Shown here in pieces: positions 28,536-37,761 of a DNA stretch of 64,000 bases. Source of the stretch: Acidovorax sp. (GTDB lineage: Bacteria > Pseudomonadota > Gammaproteobacteria > Burkholderiales > Burkholderiaceae_C); the NCBI GenBank assembly GCA_030692685.1, contig JAUXZO010000083.1, positions 1 through 64,000 on the forward strand, in the 5' to 3' direction. Below the pieces are notes generated by a model. The model was not told where the DNA came from, ran no database searches, and saw only the letters and a program-made list of their open reading frames with translations. The position numbers and the translations under genes were made by a program. Each line of letters starts with the position of its first letter. Position 1 is the stretch's first letter.

Positions 28536-30281
28536 TCACAGTGGTGAAGTAGACGTCCGATCGACAATCGGCCGACGCTTCGCGGTGTCCCCGTGCGCGA
28601 ATACAAAGGCATCGTGGGTGCTCAAAAACACCCTTCCCTGCATCCGCTCGCCAAAAACGGTGTTCTGCAGGCGGTCGAGCACCGGCCCTTTGACTTCAGC
28701 CAGCAACAAAGCAATGCCGCGCTGCGACAGGCTGCGCTCCAGATTCGTCAGCACGCCCAGTGCGGTGGCGTCGATCTGGTTCACGGCAGAGCACACCAAC
28801 AGCACCGATCGGGCCTCTGGCTGCGCAGACACCAACGATTCGACAGTGTCTTGCAGGACATCCGCGTTGGCAAAATACAGGCTTTCGTCCACCCGCACAG
28901 CAATCAGCCCAGGTTCAACGGCCACCGGATGGCGCGCCACGTTGCGAAAATGCTCGGTGCCCGGGATGCGCCCCACCACGGCAATGTGCGGATGGCTGCT
29001 GCGCCAAACCAGGGTGCCCAGCGACAGGGCAACCCCCATCAGGATGCCCGCCTCCACACCGAACACGATGACCCCACCCGCCGTCGCCAACAGGGACAGC
29101 GCATCGGCCTTGTCGTAGCGCCAGGCCTCGCGCAAGGTCGGTACGTCAATCAGCGAAACCACGGCCACCACAATGGTGGCTGCCAGCACCGCGTGGGGCA
29201 GATAGTGAAACAGGCCCGTCATCGCGGCGATGACGGCCCCCATCAGCACGGCAGAGATCACGCCCGCCAAGGGCGTATTGGCACCCGCCGCGAAATTGAC
29301 CACCGAGCGCGCAAACCCGCCGGTCACCGGATACCCGCCCGACAGTGCGCTGGCCACGTTGGCTGCGCCCAGGCCCAGCAGTTCTCTGTTGGGGTTGATG
29401 CGCTGCTGGCGCTTGAGCGCAAGCGACTGCGCCACCGACACACTCTCGACAAATCCCACCAAAGAAATCAGCAAGGCAGGCAACCACAATTGCCCGATGG
29501 CTGATACAGACAGGTGGGGCAAACCCAATGTTGGAAGGCCTTGAGGCACCACACCCACAATGCTGACGCCGGCGGTTTCGTTCCATCGCCACATAGCGAC
29601 CAATGCGGTGGAGACGACTACCGCCAACATGGGGGCCAGCTTGGAGGCAATATCCGCCAACTGGGTGCTGACCCCAGCGCGAACCAGCAATGGCGCTAGG
29701 TATCTGCGCGCCAACACCAAGAAAATTACGCTCCCTGCCCCAAGGCCCAACGTGACGCCGTTGGTGTGGGGGATGGCCTGCACCAACTGGGTCAGCGTGT
29801 CGAACACGCTCGCCCCGCCTGCCTGTACGCCGAGCAGGTGTTTAAGCTGCCCGACCGCAATCAGGATGGCCGAACCCGAAATGAAGCCGCTGATCACCGG
29901 GTGGCTCAAAAAATGCGCCAAGAAACCGAGCCTGAGCGCGCCAAACACCAACAACATGCCACCTGACAACAGCGACAACAGCATCGCCATGGCCACATAG
30001 TCGGCAGACCCAGTGGCCGCCAGCGGTTGCAGCGCACTGGCCGTCATGAGCGACGCAACAGCCACCGGGCCTACAGCCAAGGTCATGCTCGAACCGAGCA
30101 AAGCATAGGCAATGATGGGGAGGATGCTGGCGTACAGCCCCACTTCAGGCGGCAAACCTGCGAGGAGTGCGTAAGCAAGGCTTTGGGGGATCAGCATCAC
30201 CGTGACGATCACCCCGGCAACCACATCGCCAGACAGCCAGGACTTCTGGTAGTTGCGAATCCAGGTCGGTACGACATTCAT
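28536..30281 (-). CDS. SulP-family anion permease with C-terminal STAS domain
   Basis: The 581-residue protein has the SulP layout: a short cytoplasmic N-terminus, about 10-12 membrane segments (early motif GVIVTVMLIPQSLAYALLAG), and a C-terminal STAS domain at about residues 440-550 (VNQIDATALGVLTNLE). The family moves sulfate and other anions through the inner membrane. The start at 30281 (MNVVPTWIRNYQKSW) fits the family; the longer frame adds 37 poorly conserved residues. It is the last gene of the minus-strand arm of the persulfide cluster, 29 bases after the DUF442 gene. From that context the substrate is probably sulfite, sulfate or thiosulfate, but the sequence does not settle it. Confidence 0.9.
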   Translation of the reverse strand: MNVVPTWIRNYQKSWLSGDVVAGVIVTVMLIPQSLAYALLAGLPPEVGLYASILPIIAYALLGSSMTLAVGPVAVASLMTASALQPLAATGSADYVAMAMLLSLLSGGMLLVFGALRLGFLAHFLSHPVISGFISGSAILIAVGQLKHLLGVQAGGASVFDTLTQLVQAIPHTNGVTLGLGAGSVIFLVLARRYLAPLLVRAGVSTQLADIASKLAPMLAVVVSTALVAMWRWNETAGVSIVGVVPQGLPTLGLPHLSVSAIGQLWLPALLISLVGFVESVSVAQSLALKRQQRINPNRELLGLGAANVASALSGGYPVTGGFARSVVNFAAGANTPLAGVISAVLMGAVIAAMTGLFHYLPHAVLAATIVVAVVSLIDVPTLREAWRYDKADALSLLATAGGVIVFGVEAGILMGVALSLGTLVWRSSHPHIAVVGRIPGTEHFRNVARHPVAVEPGLIAVRVDESLYFANADVLQDTVESLVSAQPEARSVLLVCSAVNQIDATALGVLTNLERSLSQRGIALLLAEVKGPVLDRLQNTVFGERMQGRVFLSTHDAFVFAHGDTAKRRPIVDRTSTSPL

Positions 30282-30310
30282 CTTGGGGGCTGCCTCGGTG
30301 GGATTGCTTG

Positions 30311-30655
30311 TCAGTCTTGGGATTGCGTCAATCCGAACATCTGCGCTGACCGCGCACCTGATCTGCAGAACGCCAGGGCCGGCCCCGGGCAAGACGCCAG
30401 CGCATCGCGCATCGCTTGCACCTGCGCCGCCGTGATGGCGCCGCTCACAACCGGGAGGTATACATAGTGCAGCCCTGCAGCTGTGGCCGCGCGCTCCAGT
30501 TCAGGGCTTGCAGGCTGCTCGCTCCCGCCCTCCCCGTCTGGACGGTTGTTGATAACCGTTTTGAATCCTTGAGCGGCCACCCAGGCGAAGTCACCCGCCG
30601 ACAGCTGCGGCGACACGGCAAAGTCAGGGGCCAGTGCAATGGCTTGCGAGTTCAT
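30311..30655 (-). CDS. DUF442/TIGR01244 sulfur-transfer or phosphatase-like protein
   Basis: The 114-residue protein belongs to the DUF442 (TIGR01244) family, which has the dual-specificity-phosphatase/rhodanese-like fold. The loop ALAFCRSGARSAQMF near residue 95 carries the expected Cys-X5-Arg active-site signature (CRSGARS). In Agrobacterium and Xylella the same domain is fused to a persulfide dioxygenase in the Blh protein; here the two are separate genes on opposite arms. The start at 30655 is preceded by AAGGAG nine bases upstream, and only one base separates it from the stop of the previous gene, so coupling is likely. A role in handling persulfide sulfur is inferred from context. Confidence 0.85.
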   Translation of the reverse strand: MNSQAIALAPDFAVSPQLSAGDFAWVAAQGFKTVINNRPDGEGGSEQPASPELERAATAAGLHYVYLPVVSGAITAAQVQAMRDALASCPGPALAFCRSGARSAQMFGLTQSQD

Positions 30656-30656
30656 T

Positions 30657-31106
30657 TCAGTGTGCTCCTTGGTTGCTGGAGGATCGGATGAGGGTGCGGC
30701 GTTCGGCCAGTTCAAACAGCCACATACCAACCAGCATCGCCACGACAAACGCGATAGCTTTGGGCTGGCCTGCGCCTGCCGACACAATGGCCGGGCCTGG
30801 ACAGAAGCCCGCAAGCCCCCAGCCTGCACCAAAGACCAGACTGCCAATCACCAGGCGGCGATCAATATCGCTGGAGGTCGGCAAATGCATGCCACTACCC
30901 AGAAAACTCGTTGTGCGCTTTCGGGCAACAGCAAACGCAAAAACGCCCACTGCGATGGCGCCCCCCATCACAAACGCCAGAGAAGGGTCCCACAGACCGG
31001 CGAGGTCCAGAAACCCCAACACCTTGCCGGGGTCCGTCATGCCAGACACGATCAGGCCCAGGCCAAACACAAGGCCGACCAAAAATTCCGAGATTCGATG
31101 TTTCAA
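30657..31106 (-). CDS. YeeE/YedE-family (DUF6691-like) membrane protein, second half of pair
   Basis: The protein has 149 residues from a TTG start at 31106, chosen because AGGAG lies seven bases upstream (31114-31118); the longer frame would overlap the previous gene. Four membrane segments are visible. Conserved wording includes GLVFGLGLIVSGMTDPGKV and GAGWGLAGFCPGPAIVSAG, the latter with the single Cys typical of this family. Paired YeeE/YedE proteins of this kind (called PmpA and PmpB in some organisms) are linked to uptake or export of sulfur compounds such as thiosulfate. The partner is the gene immediately upstream. Confidence 0.85.
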   Translation of the reverse strand: MKHRISEFLVGLVFGLGLIVSGMTDPGKVLGFLDLAGLWDPSLAFVMGGAIAVGVFAFAVARKRTTSFLGSGMHLPTSSDIDRRLVIGSLVFGAGWGLAGFCPGPAIVSAGAGQPKAIAFVVAMLVGMWLFELAERRTLIRSSSNQGAH

Positions 31107-31134
31107 AGCAATTCTCCTGTGAAGTACGGGTCGG

Positions 31135-31566
31135 TCAGGCGAACGCATGGCGCATGAGAAACACCGCGACGAATCCGGCCCCCATGAAAGCCAGCGTGGC
31201 AATCAGGGAACGGGGCGACATGCGCGACAACCCGCACACCCCGTGCCCACTGGTGCAGCCTGAGCCATAGCGCGTTCCGACACCCACCAAAAGGCCTGCT
31301 GCCACCACCATTGCCCAACCCGCATCGATGCGTGGCTGCGTTGGCCCCGCAACCAGCCAATAAAGCGCGGGGGCCGCCAGCATGCCCAGCACAAACGCCA
31401 CGCGCCAGCCCACGTCGCCCACGCGAGGGCGCAGCAGACCACCCACGATGCCACTGATACCCAGAATGCGGCCATTAAGTAGAACGAACGCTGCCGACGC
31501 CAGGCCCAGCAGAACGCCCCCTGCCAGCGCAGTCCAAGGAGTGAAATGGTTCCAGTCGATCAGCAT
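31135..31566 (-). CDS. YeeE/YedE-family membrane protein, first half of pair
   Basis: The 143-residue protein has about four membrane segments and the signature GSGCTSGHGVCGLSR near residue 105, whose two cysteines are typical of the YeeE/YedE thiosulfate-transport family. The ATG at 31566 follows AAGGAG and overlaps the end of the regulator gene by seven bases, so the regulator and transporter genes are cotranscribed. The following gene encodes the smaller partner. Together they probably form one channel for a sulfur anion, as known for the Escherichia coli YeeE fold; the exact substrate is unknown. Confidence 0.87.
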   Translation of the reverse strand: MLIDWNHFTPWTALAGGVLLGLASAAFVLLNGRILGISGIVGGLLRPRVGDVGWRVAFVLGMLAAPALYWLVAGPTQPRIDAGWAMVVAAGLLVGVGTRYGSGCTSGHGVCGLSRMSPRSLIATLAFMGAGFVAVFLMRHAFA

Positions 31567-31895
31567 GTGGGACTCTCCTTGGCCGGGCTGCAAAACTGTT
31601 CAAACAACACGTTCATCACGGCCATCGCCTGAGGGCTGGCGATTTCGTAATAGATGTTTTTGCCGTCGCGGCGCGTGTTGACCAAGCCTTCCTCACGCAG
31701 CACACCCAGTTGCTGGGACAGCGTGGGTTGCGAGATGCCGACGAGTTCTTCAAGCTCCCCCACTCTTTTTTCACCCTGGCTGAGCTGGCACAGCAACAGC
31801 AGGCGGTCCGGGTTGGACAAAACCTTCATCAGCCGGCACGCGCTGTCTGCCGAACTGCGCAGGCTTTCAAGATCGATCGGTGTATCGGTGAGCAT
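31560..31895 (-). CDS. bigR: BigR/SqrR-type ArsR-family persulfide-responsive repressor
   Basis: The 111-residue protein has an ArsR winged helix (LEELVGISQPTLSQQLGVLR) and two cysteines, Cys36 (LLLLCQL) and Cys102 (FEQFCSP), 66 residues apart. This is the spacing of the Cys pair that forms the tetrasulfide/disulfide switch in BigR and SqrR. I chose the ATG at 31895 over the one at 31928 because AAGGAG lies nine bases upstream, and because the promoter's -10 box lies directly against 31928, which would place transcription start downstream of that codon. It probably represses both its own operon and the divergent dioxygenase operon through the palindrome at 31935-31957, and is released when persulfide accumulates. 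Confidence 0.9.
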   Translation of the reverse strand: MLTDTPIDLESLRSSADSACRLMKVLSNPDRLLLLCQLSQGEKRVGELEELVGISQPTLSQQLGVLREEGLVNTRRDGKNIYYEIASPQAMAVMNVLFEQFCSPAKESPTC

Positions 31896-31904
31896 GCGAA
31901 TGCA

Positions 31905-31910
31905 CTCCTT
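31905..31910 (-). promoter_or_regulatory. Ribosome binding site deciding the bigR start
   Basis: AAGGAG on the minus strand lies nine bases before the ATG at 31895. No comparable site precedes the in-frame ATG at 31928. Confidence 0.7.
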
Positions 31911-31928
31911 TTTAATTTCGTTGTTCAT

Positions 31929-31963
31929 ATTCTATTGACTAACAATATGTTTGTCAATAAACT
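31929..31963. promoter_or_regulatory. Overlapping divergent promoters with central BigR operator
   Basis: A 23-bp palindrome has half sites TTGACTAACA (31935-31944) and TGTTTGTCAA (31948-31957), nine of ten bases matching. The left half contains the -35 box of the rightward promoter (TTGACT, 17-base spacer, TAAACT at 31958-31963). The right half contains the -35 box of the leftward promoter (TTGACA, 17-base spacer, TAGAAT at 31934-31929). A repressor bound here would cover both -35 boxes at once. Confidence 0.85.
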
Positions 31964-31994
31964 ATAAACATAGAAATCGAAACACGGAGCCCAC

Positions 31995-32855
31995 ATGAAG
32001 CCGCAGATACAAGCCTTCTTTGACAATGCCACCTGGACCGTCAGTTACGTAGTCTTTGACCAGCCGGGCGGCCATTGCGCTTTGGTGGACTCGGTGCTCG
32101 ACTACGACCCCAAGTCCGGCCGCACCAGTACGCGTTCTGCCGAGCGCCTCGTCGAGTTTGTTCAAAGCCGAAACTTGACCGTGCAGTGGATTCTGGAAAC
32201 GCATGCCCATGCCGACCACCTGTCAGCCGCGCACTACCTGCGCAAAAAAATTGGCGGCAAGATTGCCATTGGCGCGGCCATCACCCAAGTGCAGGACGTG
32301 TTCAAAGGCGTTTTCCACCTGGAGCCAGAATTCCGCCCCGACGGCAGCCAGTTCGACCAATTGCTGCACGACGACGAGGAGTTCCACATCGGTGTGTTGA
32401 CCGCCAAAGCGCTCGCCGTGCCAGGCCATACCCCGGCCTGCATGGCGTATCAGGTGGAAGATGCTGTTTTTGTGGGCGACACCCTGTTCATGCCCGATGT
32501 GGGGACAGCGCGCTGCGACTTCCCTGGGGGCAATGCGCATGCCCTGTACCAGTCGGTGCGCAAGCTGCTGAGTTTGCCCGCGCAAACGCGCTTGTTCATG
32601 TGCCATGACTACCCGCCTTCCGGGCGCGAAGCCACATGGCAAAGCACGGTGGCGGACCAACGGGCCCACAACATCCACGTGCACGACGGAGTAACGGAAG
32701 ACGCATTTGTGGAACTGCGCACCCGGCGCGACGCCACACTGGAAATGCCCGTGCTGATCCTGCCCTCGGTGCAGGTCAACATCCGCGCGGGCGAGTTGCC
32801 TCCCGCAGAAGCCAATGGCGTGACCTATCTCAAGATACCCGTCAACGCGTTGTGA
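31995..32855 (+). CDS. Metallo-beta-lactamase-fold hydrolase, persulfide-dioxygenase-like (Blh/ETHE1 type)
   Basis: The 286-residue protein has the MBL metal motif ETHAHADHLSAA (His70, His72, Asp74, His75), PGHTP (His145), GDTLF (Asp162) and CHDYP (His204). This matches the persulfide dioxygenase branch, which oxidises glutathione persulfide to sulfite using one iron. The region GTARCDFPGG around Cys174 is also family-like. It is the first gene of the rightward arm controlled by the BigR-type operator, and a rhodanese gene follows. It corresponds to the hydrolase half of Blh; the DUF442 half is encoded on the other arm. The start follows CGGAG a few bases upstream. Confidence 0.9.
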   Translation: MKPQIQAFFDNATWTVSYVVFDQPGGHCALVDSVLDYDPKSGRTSTRSAERLVEFVQSRNLTVQWILETHAHADHLSAAHYLRKKIGGKIAIGAAITQVQDVFKGVFHLEPEFRPDGSQFDQLLHDDEEFHIGVLTAKALAVPGHTPACMAYQVEDAVFVGDTLFMPDVGTARCDFPGGNAHALYQSVRKLLSLPAQTRLFMCHDYPPSGREATWQSTVADQRAHNIHVHDGVTEDAFVELRTRRDATLEMPVLILPSVQVNIRAGELPPAEANGVTYLKIPVNAL

Positions 32856-32912
32856 CACCCTTCAACCGACGCACGGGTTTGCAACCCCGGCGTCATCAGA
32901 CCCAGGAAACCC

Positions 32913-33293
32913 ATGAAAACCGCTCACGATCTTGTCGCTGCTGCCAAAGCCCATGTCCGCGAGGTAGCGGTCGAGCAGGCCGAAGAGGCCATCCGCGCCG
33001 CCGATGTACTGATTGATGTGCGAGAGGCCGACGAGTACCAGGCGGGTCACATTCCCGGTGCGATCCATGCGTCCCGGGGAGTGCTGGAGTTCAAGCTCAG
33101 CAGCACACCCGAACTCAGCGCGCGCGATCTGAAAGTGCTCCTGTACTGCAAGACCAGCGGTCGCGCCGCGCTGGCGGCCTGCGCCATGCGAGACATGGGC
33201 TACCTCCATGTGGAGTCCATAGCAGGCGGTATGGATGCCTGGGTGGCTGCCGGTCGGCCAGTGGTGTCGCCCTCGCCCCCGTCGTTTGATTAA
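32913..33293 (+). CDS. Single-domain rhodanese (sulfurtransferase)
   Basis: The 126-residue protein is one rhodanese domain: VLIDVREADEYQAGHIPGAI followed by the active-site loop LLYCKTSGRAAL with Cys79. It transfers sulfane sulfur, for example between thiosulfate or persulfide and an acceptor thiol. No signal peptide is visible, so it should be cytoplasmic. It lies 57 bases after the dioxygenase gene and 84 before a DUF2892 gene. That order resembles the two domains of the E. coli membrane rhodanese YgaP split into separate genes. Confidence 0.92.
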   Translation: MKTAHDLVAAAKAHVREVAVEQAEEAIRAADVLIDVREADEYQAGHIPGAIHASRGVLEFKLSSTPELSARDLKVLLYCKTSGRAALAACAMRDMGYLHVESIAGGMDAWVAAGRPVVSPSPPSFD

Positions 33294-33377
33294 CGGCTCA
33301 GTGTGCCGCAGGGCATTCGGCCATACGTGCAAGAAGGGCCCTCGTCCCGGGGGCCGTTGTCACCCAAAGGAAACACC

Positions 33378-33569
33378 ATGAAGATCAACGTCGGAAATCT
33401 GGACCGGGTAGCCCGCATCGTGGCAGGCTTGGTGCTCATCGCACTGGCTGCGACCAACACCGTGGGATGGTGGGGCTGGCTGGGCGTAGTGCCCCTAGCC
33501 ACCGGCCTCTTTCGCTTTTGCCCGGCCTACACGCTGCTCGGCATCAACACCTGCCCCATGAACAAGTAG
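33378..33569 (+). CDS. DUF2892 small inner-membrane protein
   Basis: The 63-residue protein begins MKINVGNLDRVARIVAGLVL, a typical DUF2892 start, and has two hydrophobic segments separated by VGWWG. It ends with CPAYTLLGINTC, a conserved family wording with two cysteines. The ATG at 33378 follows AAAGGAAA; the longer frame starts in non-conserved sequence. The family makes up the membrane part of YgaP, so partnership with the preceding rhodanese is likely. Its molecular role is not established. Confidence 0.88.
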   Translation: MKINVGNLDRVARIVAGLVLIALAATNTVGWWGWLGVVPLATGLFRFCPAYTLLGINTCPMNK

Positions 33570-33635
33570 ATGAACTGGCAGGCACAGCGCGGATAAGCGA
33601 CGGTGCCTGCCGCATTTTGACGGAGGGATTTTGCA

Positions 33636-33983
33636 ATGAGCACATTCGACCACGCAGGTCTGATCCAAGATATCAATGAAGGCCTGAGCACGTTTCGACG
33701 GGCACAACCTGACACCATGCGGGGCTTTTCGCAGCTGGCGCAAGCGTCCATGGCAGAGGGAACGCTCAGCAGCAAACACAAGGAACTCATCGCCTTGGCC
33801 ATTGGCGTCACCCAGCGCTGCTCCGGCTGTATTGGCTTTCATGTCAAAGCGCTGCAAAAGCTGGGCGCCACCCGCGCCGAGCTGGAGGAAATGTTGGGCG
33901 TGTGCGTCTACATGGGCGGCGGACCAGCGTTGATGTACACCGCCGAGGCATTGACGGCATGGGACGCCATGGCCAAGGGCTGA
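33636..33983 (+). CDS. Carboxymuconolactone-decarboxylase/AhpD-like protein
   Basis: The 115-residue protein is a single CMD domain (KHKELIALAIGVTQRCSGCIGFH). It carries the CXXC pair Cys62/Cys65 and the nearby His69 characteristic of AhpD-like thiol-disulfide proteins rather than true lactone decarboxylases. It probably uses the CXXC pair in thiol redox chemistry in the cytoplasm. It is last in the rightward persulfide arm, 66 bases after the DUF2892 gene, with GACGGAGG upstream of the start. A role in reducing oxidised or persulfidated thiols is inferred from the neighbours. Confidence 0.88.
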   Translation: MSTFDHAGLIQDINEGLSTFRRAQPDTMRGFSQLAQASMAEGTLSSKHKELIALAIGVTQRCSGCIGFHVKALQKLGATRAELEEMLGVCVYMGGGPALMYTAEALTAWDAMAKG

Positions 33984-34107
33984 CAAGGCGGTTGCAGATT
34001 CGATCACGGTGCCTCCTTAGCCACCGACACGCGATACGACCGCTGCGACGCAGCAACTCCCCGACTGAAATAGCCACCGGTTGGTAAAAATCAGTTTACA
34101 TTTTGAT

Positions 34108-34128
34108 CAACAGTCGATCAAACTGTTG
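34108..34128. promoter_or_regulatory. Inverted repeat upstream of the molybdopterin-fold gene
   Basis: CAACAGT (34108-34114) and ACTGTTG (34122-34128) form a perfect 7-bp inverted repeat with a 7-base centre in an AT-rich stretch, 20 bases before the ATG at 34148. It could be an operator or a leader hairpin. The GGGGAGG ribosome site lies just downstream. Confidence 0.45.
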
Positions 34129-34147
34129 CATCTAAGGGGAGGTCGAC

Positions 34148-34684
34148 ATGTTCGCAATCACCAGAGCTTCGATAACGCGCTGCGTTGCGCGGTGGACAGG
34201 AAAAACCATCGTTGGTGTGCTTACACTGGCAACCCCAGCAGCGTTTGCCCTCGACAAACCCGCGGAGCGGGTGATCCTGACCATCGAGGGCACGATCAGC
34301 CAGACCAACCATGGCCCGCAGGCGCAGTTCGACATGAAGATGCTGGAGAAGCTGCCGCAGCACAGCTTCTCGACCAAAACACCCTGGTACCCCGATGCCG
34401 TGACTTTCACGGGCCCTCTTCTGCGCGACGTGCTGGCCGCAGTAGGCGCCAAGGGCACCAAGATCACGGCAGTAGCGCTGAACGACTACAAGACCGAAAT
34501 CCCGTTTGACGATGCCACCCGGCACGATGTGATCGTGGCCCGGCTCATGAACAACCGGCCCATGCCCGTGCGCGAGAAGGGACCGCTTTTTATCGTGTTT
34601 CCCTTTGACACCAAGGCCGAGTTGCGCACCGAGCTGTACTACAACCGTGCGGCTTGGCAACTCAACATGCTGCGAATCAAATAA
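34148..34684 (+). CDS. Small periplasmic molybdopterin-binding-fold protein without cysteine
   Basis: The 178-residue protein has a probable signal peptide (about residues 1-34, ending AAFA). The rest reads as a small oxidoreductase molybdopterin-binding (SUOX-like) domain: VTFTGPLLRDVLAAVG and LPFDDATR-type segments, then a family-like C-terminal half with FIVFPFD. The mature part has no cysteine, so it lacks the Cys ligand of sulfite-oxidase-type enzymes. It lies 35 bases before a hybrid histidine kinase gene. I infer a binding or sensing role for the kinase rather than catalysis. The start is supported by GGGGAGG seven bases upstream. Confidence 0.8.
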   Translation: MFAITRASITRCVARWTGKTIVGVLTLATPAAFALDKPAERVILTIEGTISQTNHGPQAQFDMKMLEKLPQHSFSTKTPWYPDAVTFTGPLLRDVLAAVGAKGTKITAVALNDYKTEIPFDDATRHDVIVARLMNNRPMPVREKGPLFIVFPFDTKAELRTELYYNRAAWQLNMLRIK

Positions 34685-34719
34685 CGCCGTCAGCTCCACG
34701 GACTTGGACCTATTGACGC

Positions 34720-37700
34720 ATGCTGCGCAGCAAACACCTTCTGCGACTGATCATTGCGGGCCTGGTGGTGGCCTACGTTGCCATTGCAGCGGTTCAGTAC
34801 CACCAATATCGCAGTGTCGAAGCAGTCATGCGCCGGGGCGATGTCAACGCGCTCTGGTCGTTTTTGCAGCTCAATGTCGAGTACGAAAAGCTCGACCATG
34901 CGCTGCACCAGTTCACACTGGACCCTGCCAGCCTGCCGCTGGACCGGCTTGAGCTGCGCTACGACCTTTTTCTGAGTCGGTTCAGTGCACTGGAAAGCGG
35001 CACCGCGCGCACGCTCATGCAAGAGGAGGCGATTTACGGAAAGGCGTTGGCCGCGTTGCAAAAATTTGTGGCCGCAGGTGACACGTACTTTGGGCAGAGC
35101 GTCGACACCGCCTCCACCCTGAAGAACATGGGGCTATTGCGTATAGAACTCGATACCTTGCGTGACACAGTGCAAGAGCTTTCATTGAACGCTTCTCGCG
35201 TTACTGCACTTCTGGGTGATACCCGCAACGCGGAGGTCAAGCAGCAGACCCTGCTCACCACCGGCCTCACCGCCTTTCAGGCCGTGCTCACGTTTTTGCT
35301 GGCGTTTGCCATGGCCCGGCAGTTTCTCAAACGAGAAAAAGCAAAATCCTTGGCCTTGGCAGCCCAGGCTCAACTGGTAGAAGCCCTCAAACGCAACGAA
35401 GAGGCGCTGGAGGCCCGCGTAGCGCAGCGCACCACAGAACTACATACGCTCAATGTGGCCTTGCGCGAGCACGAGGAAGAGCTGGAGATTGCGCGGGCCA
35501 AGGCAGAAGACGCTTCTCAAATGAAGTCGGACTTTCTGGCCAACATGAGCCATGAGATCCGCACTCCCATGAATGCGGTGATTGGCATGAGCCATCTTGC
35601 TTTGGGCACTGACCTCACGCCCCGCCAGCGCGACTACGTCGAGAAAATCCAGCGTTCAGGCCAGCATCTGCTGGGGCTGATCAATGACATTCTCGATTTC
35701 AGCAAAATCGAGGCAGGCAAGCTCGAAGTCGAGGTGGTCGATTTTGATCTGCGCAGCGTGCTGGACAACGTAGCCAACCTCATCGGTCAGAAATGCTCCG
35801 GCAAGGGTCTGGAACTGATGTTCGATGTGGACCCCACACTTCCCGACGCCCTGCGCGGAGACCCCCTGCGCCTGGGGCAAATACTGGTCAACTACGGCAA
35901 CAACGCGGTCAAGTTCACCGACGAGGGAGAGATTGTCATCCGTGTGCGGGAGGCGGCGCGCGATGCGGGTGGCGTTCTGCTGCGCTTTGAAGTCCACGAC
36001 ACGGGAATCGGCCTGAACCAAGAGCAGCAATCCCGCCTGTTCCGGTCATTTGAGCAGGCCGACACCTCGACCACCCGCAAATACGGTGGCACGGGGCTGG
36101 GCCTGGCCATCTCCAAAAAGCTGGCGGGACTGATGGGGGGCGATGTGGGTGTGGAGAGCACCCCGGGCCAGGGAAGCACGTTCTGGTTTACCGCGCGGCT
36201 GGGCCTGGGGCTGGGTCTTGCCAAACCCCACGCACTGTTGCCCGAGCCCGACCTGCGAGGCCGTCGCATGCTGGTGGTGGATGACAGTGAGCAGGCACGG
36301 CAGATTCTTGCTGGCCTGCTGGCAAGCATGAGCTTCGACGTGGTCACGGCCAGCTCTGGCGGAGCAGCGCTTGTGTTTGCAAAAGAGGCCGACGCAGCGG
36401 GGCGCCCCTTTGATATTGCGTTTCTTGACTGGAAAATGCCGGGCATGGATGGGTTCGAGACCCACCGCCAGCTCGCTCTGTTGACGCACCCGCCCTGCCC
36501 CGTTCTGGTCACTGCGCATGGACGGGAAGATGTTTTCAAAGAACTCTCCAGCGCGGGCATCGCGCTGATGCTGACCAAGCCCGTCAGTCCGTCGCAGTTG
36601 TTTGACACTGCCCTGCGTGCGCTTGGGGGGGGCGCACCTATGGCCGACGCACCACACGCACCACGCAAAGGAACGGCGCTGGACATGTCGGCGGTGCGCG
36701 GTGCGCGGGTGCTTTTGGTGGACGACAACGACCTCAACCAACAAGTGGGCGCCGAACTGCTGACCGGCGCGGGACTGGTGGTGGAGGTGGCCTACAACGG
36801 GCAGGTCGCGCTCGACATGCTGGCCCGTGCGCAATATGACCTGGTACTGATGGACATGCAGATGCCTGTGATGGATGGGTTGACCGCTACCCGGCGACTG
36901 CGAGAAAACCCAGCATGGTCCACCCTGCCCGTGTTGGCGATGACCGCCAACGCCATGAGCAGCGACCGAGACCGGTGCATCGAAGTGGGCATGAACGGCC
37001 ACCTGACCAAGCCCATCGACCCGGACGAGCTGTTTGCCAGCCTCCTGCAATGGATCGCACCGCACTACACAGCGCCTCACGGGGAGGCTTCATCCCTGCA
37101 AAGTGCCTCCGTGGAGTCCCTCGCGCTCGACGAAGCACTGCGCAACATCGACGGACTGGACGCAGCCGCGGGCCTCAAGCGCGTGCTGGGCAGGCGCGCC
37201 GCCTACGAGGACATGCTGCGCAAATTCGTTGCCGGGCAGGCGAGCGCGGTGCAAACCACCCGCGCTGCGCTCTTGGCCGGCCAGCGGGAAGATGCCTTGC
37301 GGGCCATGCACACGCTCAAAGGCACCGCGGGCACCATTGGCGCCGGCCCCTTGGCCGAACTTGCCCAGGCGGTGGAGCACGCCATCGGGCACAACGCCAC
37401 GCCCCAAGCGCTGGAACAACTGCTGCAACCGGTAGACGATGCCTGCCAGACATTGGTGAACGCGTTACAACAGACTTTGCCAGCCGAAGAGGACAGCGCC
37501 CCACCCCGTGAAGAAGAGCCGATAGACCCGGTGGACGCGCAAAAGCTGGTGACGCAGTTAGAAGCACTGCTGGCCGATGACGACTCCGACGCCATCGAAC
37601 TCTTCAGAGATTCATCGACGTCTTTGAAAGCCGTGCTGGGTGCGGCCCACGCCGACGTCAAGAGAGCGCTAGACAACTACGACTTTGTGCAAGCGCTGGG

Positions 37701-37761
37701 CATGCTGCGCCAGGCCACCGTCAACAACACACACAACAAGGAGGAACCGGTTCATGAATAA
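34720..37761 (+). CDS. Hybrid sensor histidine kinase (HisKA, HATPase, two REC, HPt)
   Basis: The 1,013-residue protein has an N-terminal membrane segment (about 8-26), a periplasmic helical sensor region of about 160 residues and a second membrane segment near 190-205. A coiled-coil linker and HisKA domain follow with His278 (SHEIRTP), then HATPase motifs ending [10 protein letters not shown]. Two receiver domains follow, with Asp570 ([11 protein letters not shown]) and Asp712 ([11 protein letters not shown]), and an HPt domain with His864 (MHTLKGTAG). All phosphorelay residues are present. The gene overlaps the HD-GYP regulator by eight bases, so that protein is the likely output. The preceding periplasmic protein is the likely input partner. 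Confidence 0.93.
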   Translation: MLRSKHLLRLIIAGLVVAYVAIAAVQYHQYRSVEAVMRRGDVNALWSFLQLNVEYEKLDHALHQFTLDPASLPLDRLELRYDLFLSRFSALESGTARTLMQEEAIYGKALAALQKFVAAGDTYFGQSVDTASTLKNMGLLRIELDTLRDTVQELSLNASRVTALLGDTRNAEVKQQTLLTTGLTAFQAVLTFLLAFAMARQFLKREKAKSLALAAQAQLVEALKRNEEALEARVAQRTTELHTLNVALREHEEELEIARAKAEDASQMKSDFLANMSHEIRTPMNAVIGMSHLALGTDLTPRQRDYVEKIQRSGQHLLGLINDILDFSKIEAGKLEVEVVDFDLRSVLDNVANLIGQKCSGKGLELMFDVDPTLPDALRGDPLRLGQILVNYGNNAVKFTDEGEIVIRVREAARDAGGVLLRFEVHDTGIGLNQEQQSRLFRSFEQADTSTTRKYGGTGLGLAISKKLAGLMGGDVGVESTPGQGSTFWFTARLGLGLGLAKPHALLPEPDLRGRRMLVVDDSEQARQILAGLLASMSFDVVTASSGGAALVFAKEADAAGRPFDIAFLDWKMPGMDGFETHRQLALLTHPPCPVLVTAHGREDVFKELSSAGIALMLTKPVSPSQLFDTALRALGGGAPMADAPHAPRKGTALDMSAVRGARVLLVDDNDLNQQVGAELLTGAGLVVEVAYNGQVALDMLARAQYDLVLMDMQMPVMDGLTATRRLRENPAWSTLPVLAMTANAMSSDRDRCIEVGMNGHLTKPIDPDELFASLLQWIAPHYTAPHGEASSLQSASVESLALDEALRNIDGLDAAAGLKRVLGRRAAYEDMLRKFVAGQASAVQTTRAALLAGQREDALRAMHTLKGTAGTIGAGPLAELAQAVEHAIGHNATPQALEQLLQPVDDACQTLVNALQQTLPAEEDSAPPREEEPIDPVDAQKLVTQLEALLADDDSDAIELFRDSSTSLKAVLGAAHADVKRALDNYDFVQALGMLRQATVNNTHNKEEPVHE

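Noticed and set aside
31896..31928. Start of the BigR-type regulator at 31928
   Set aside because: No ribosome site, and the -10 box lies directly upstream, so the message would begin after this codon.
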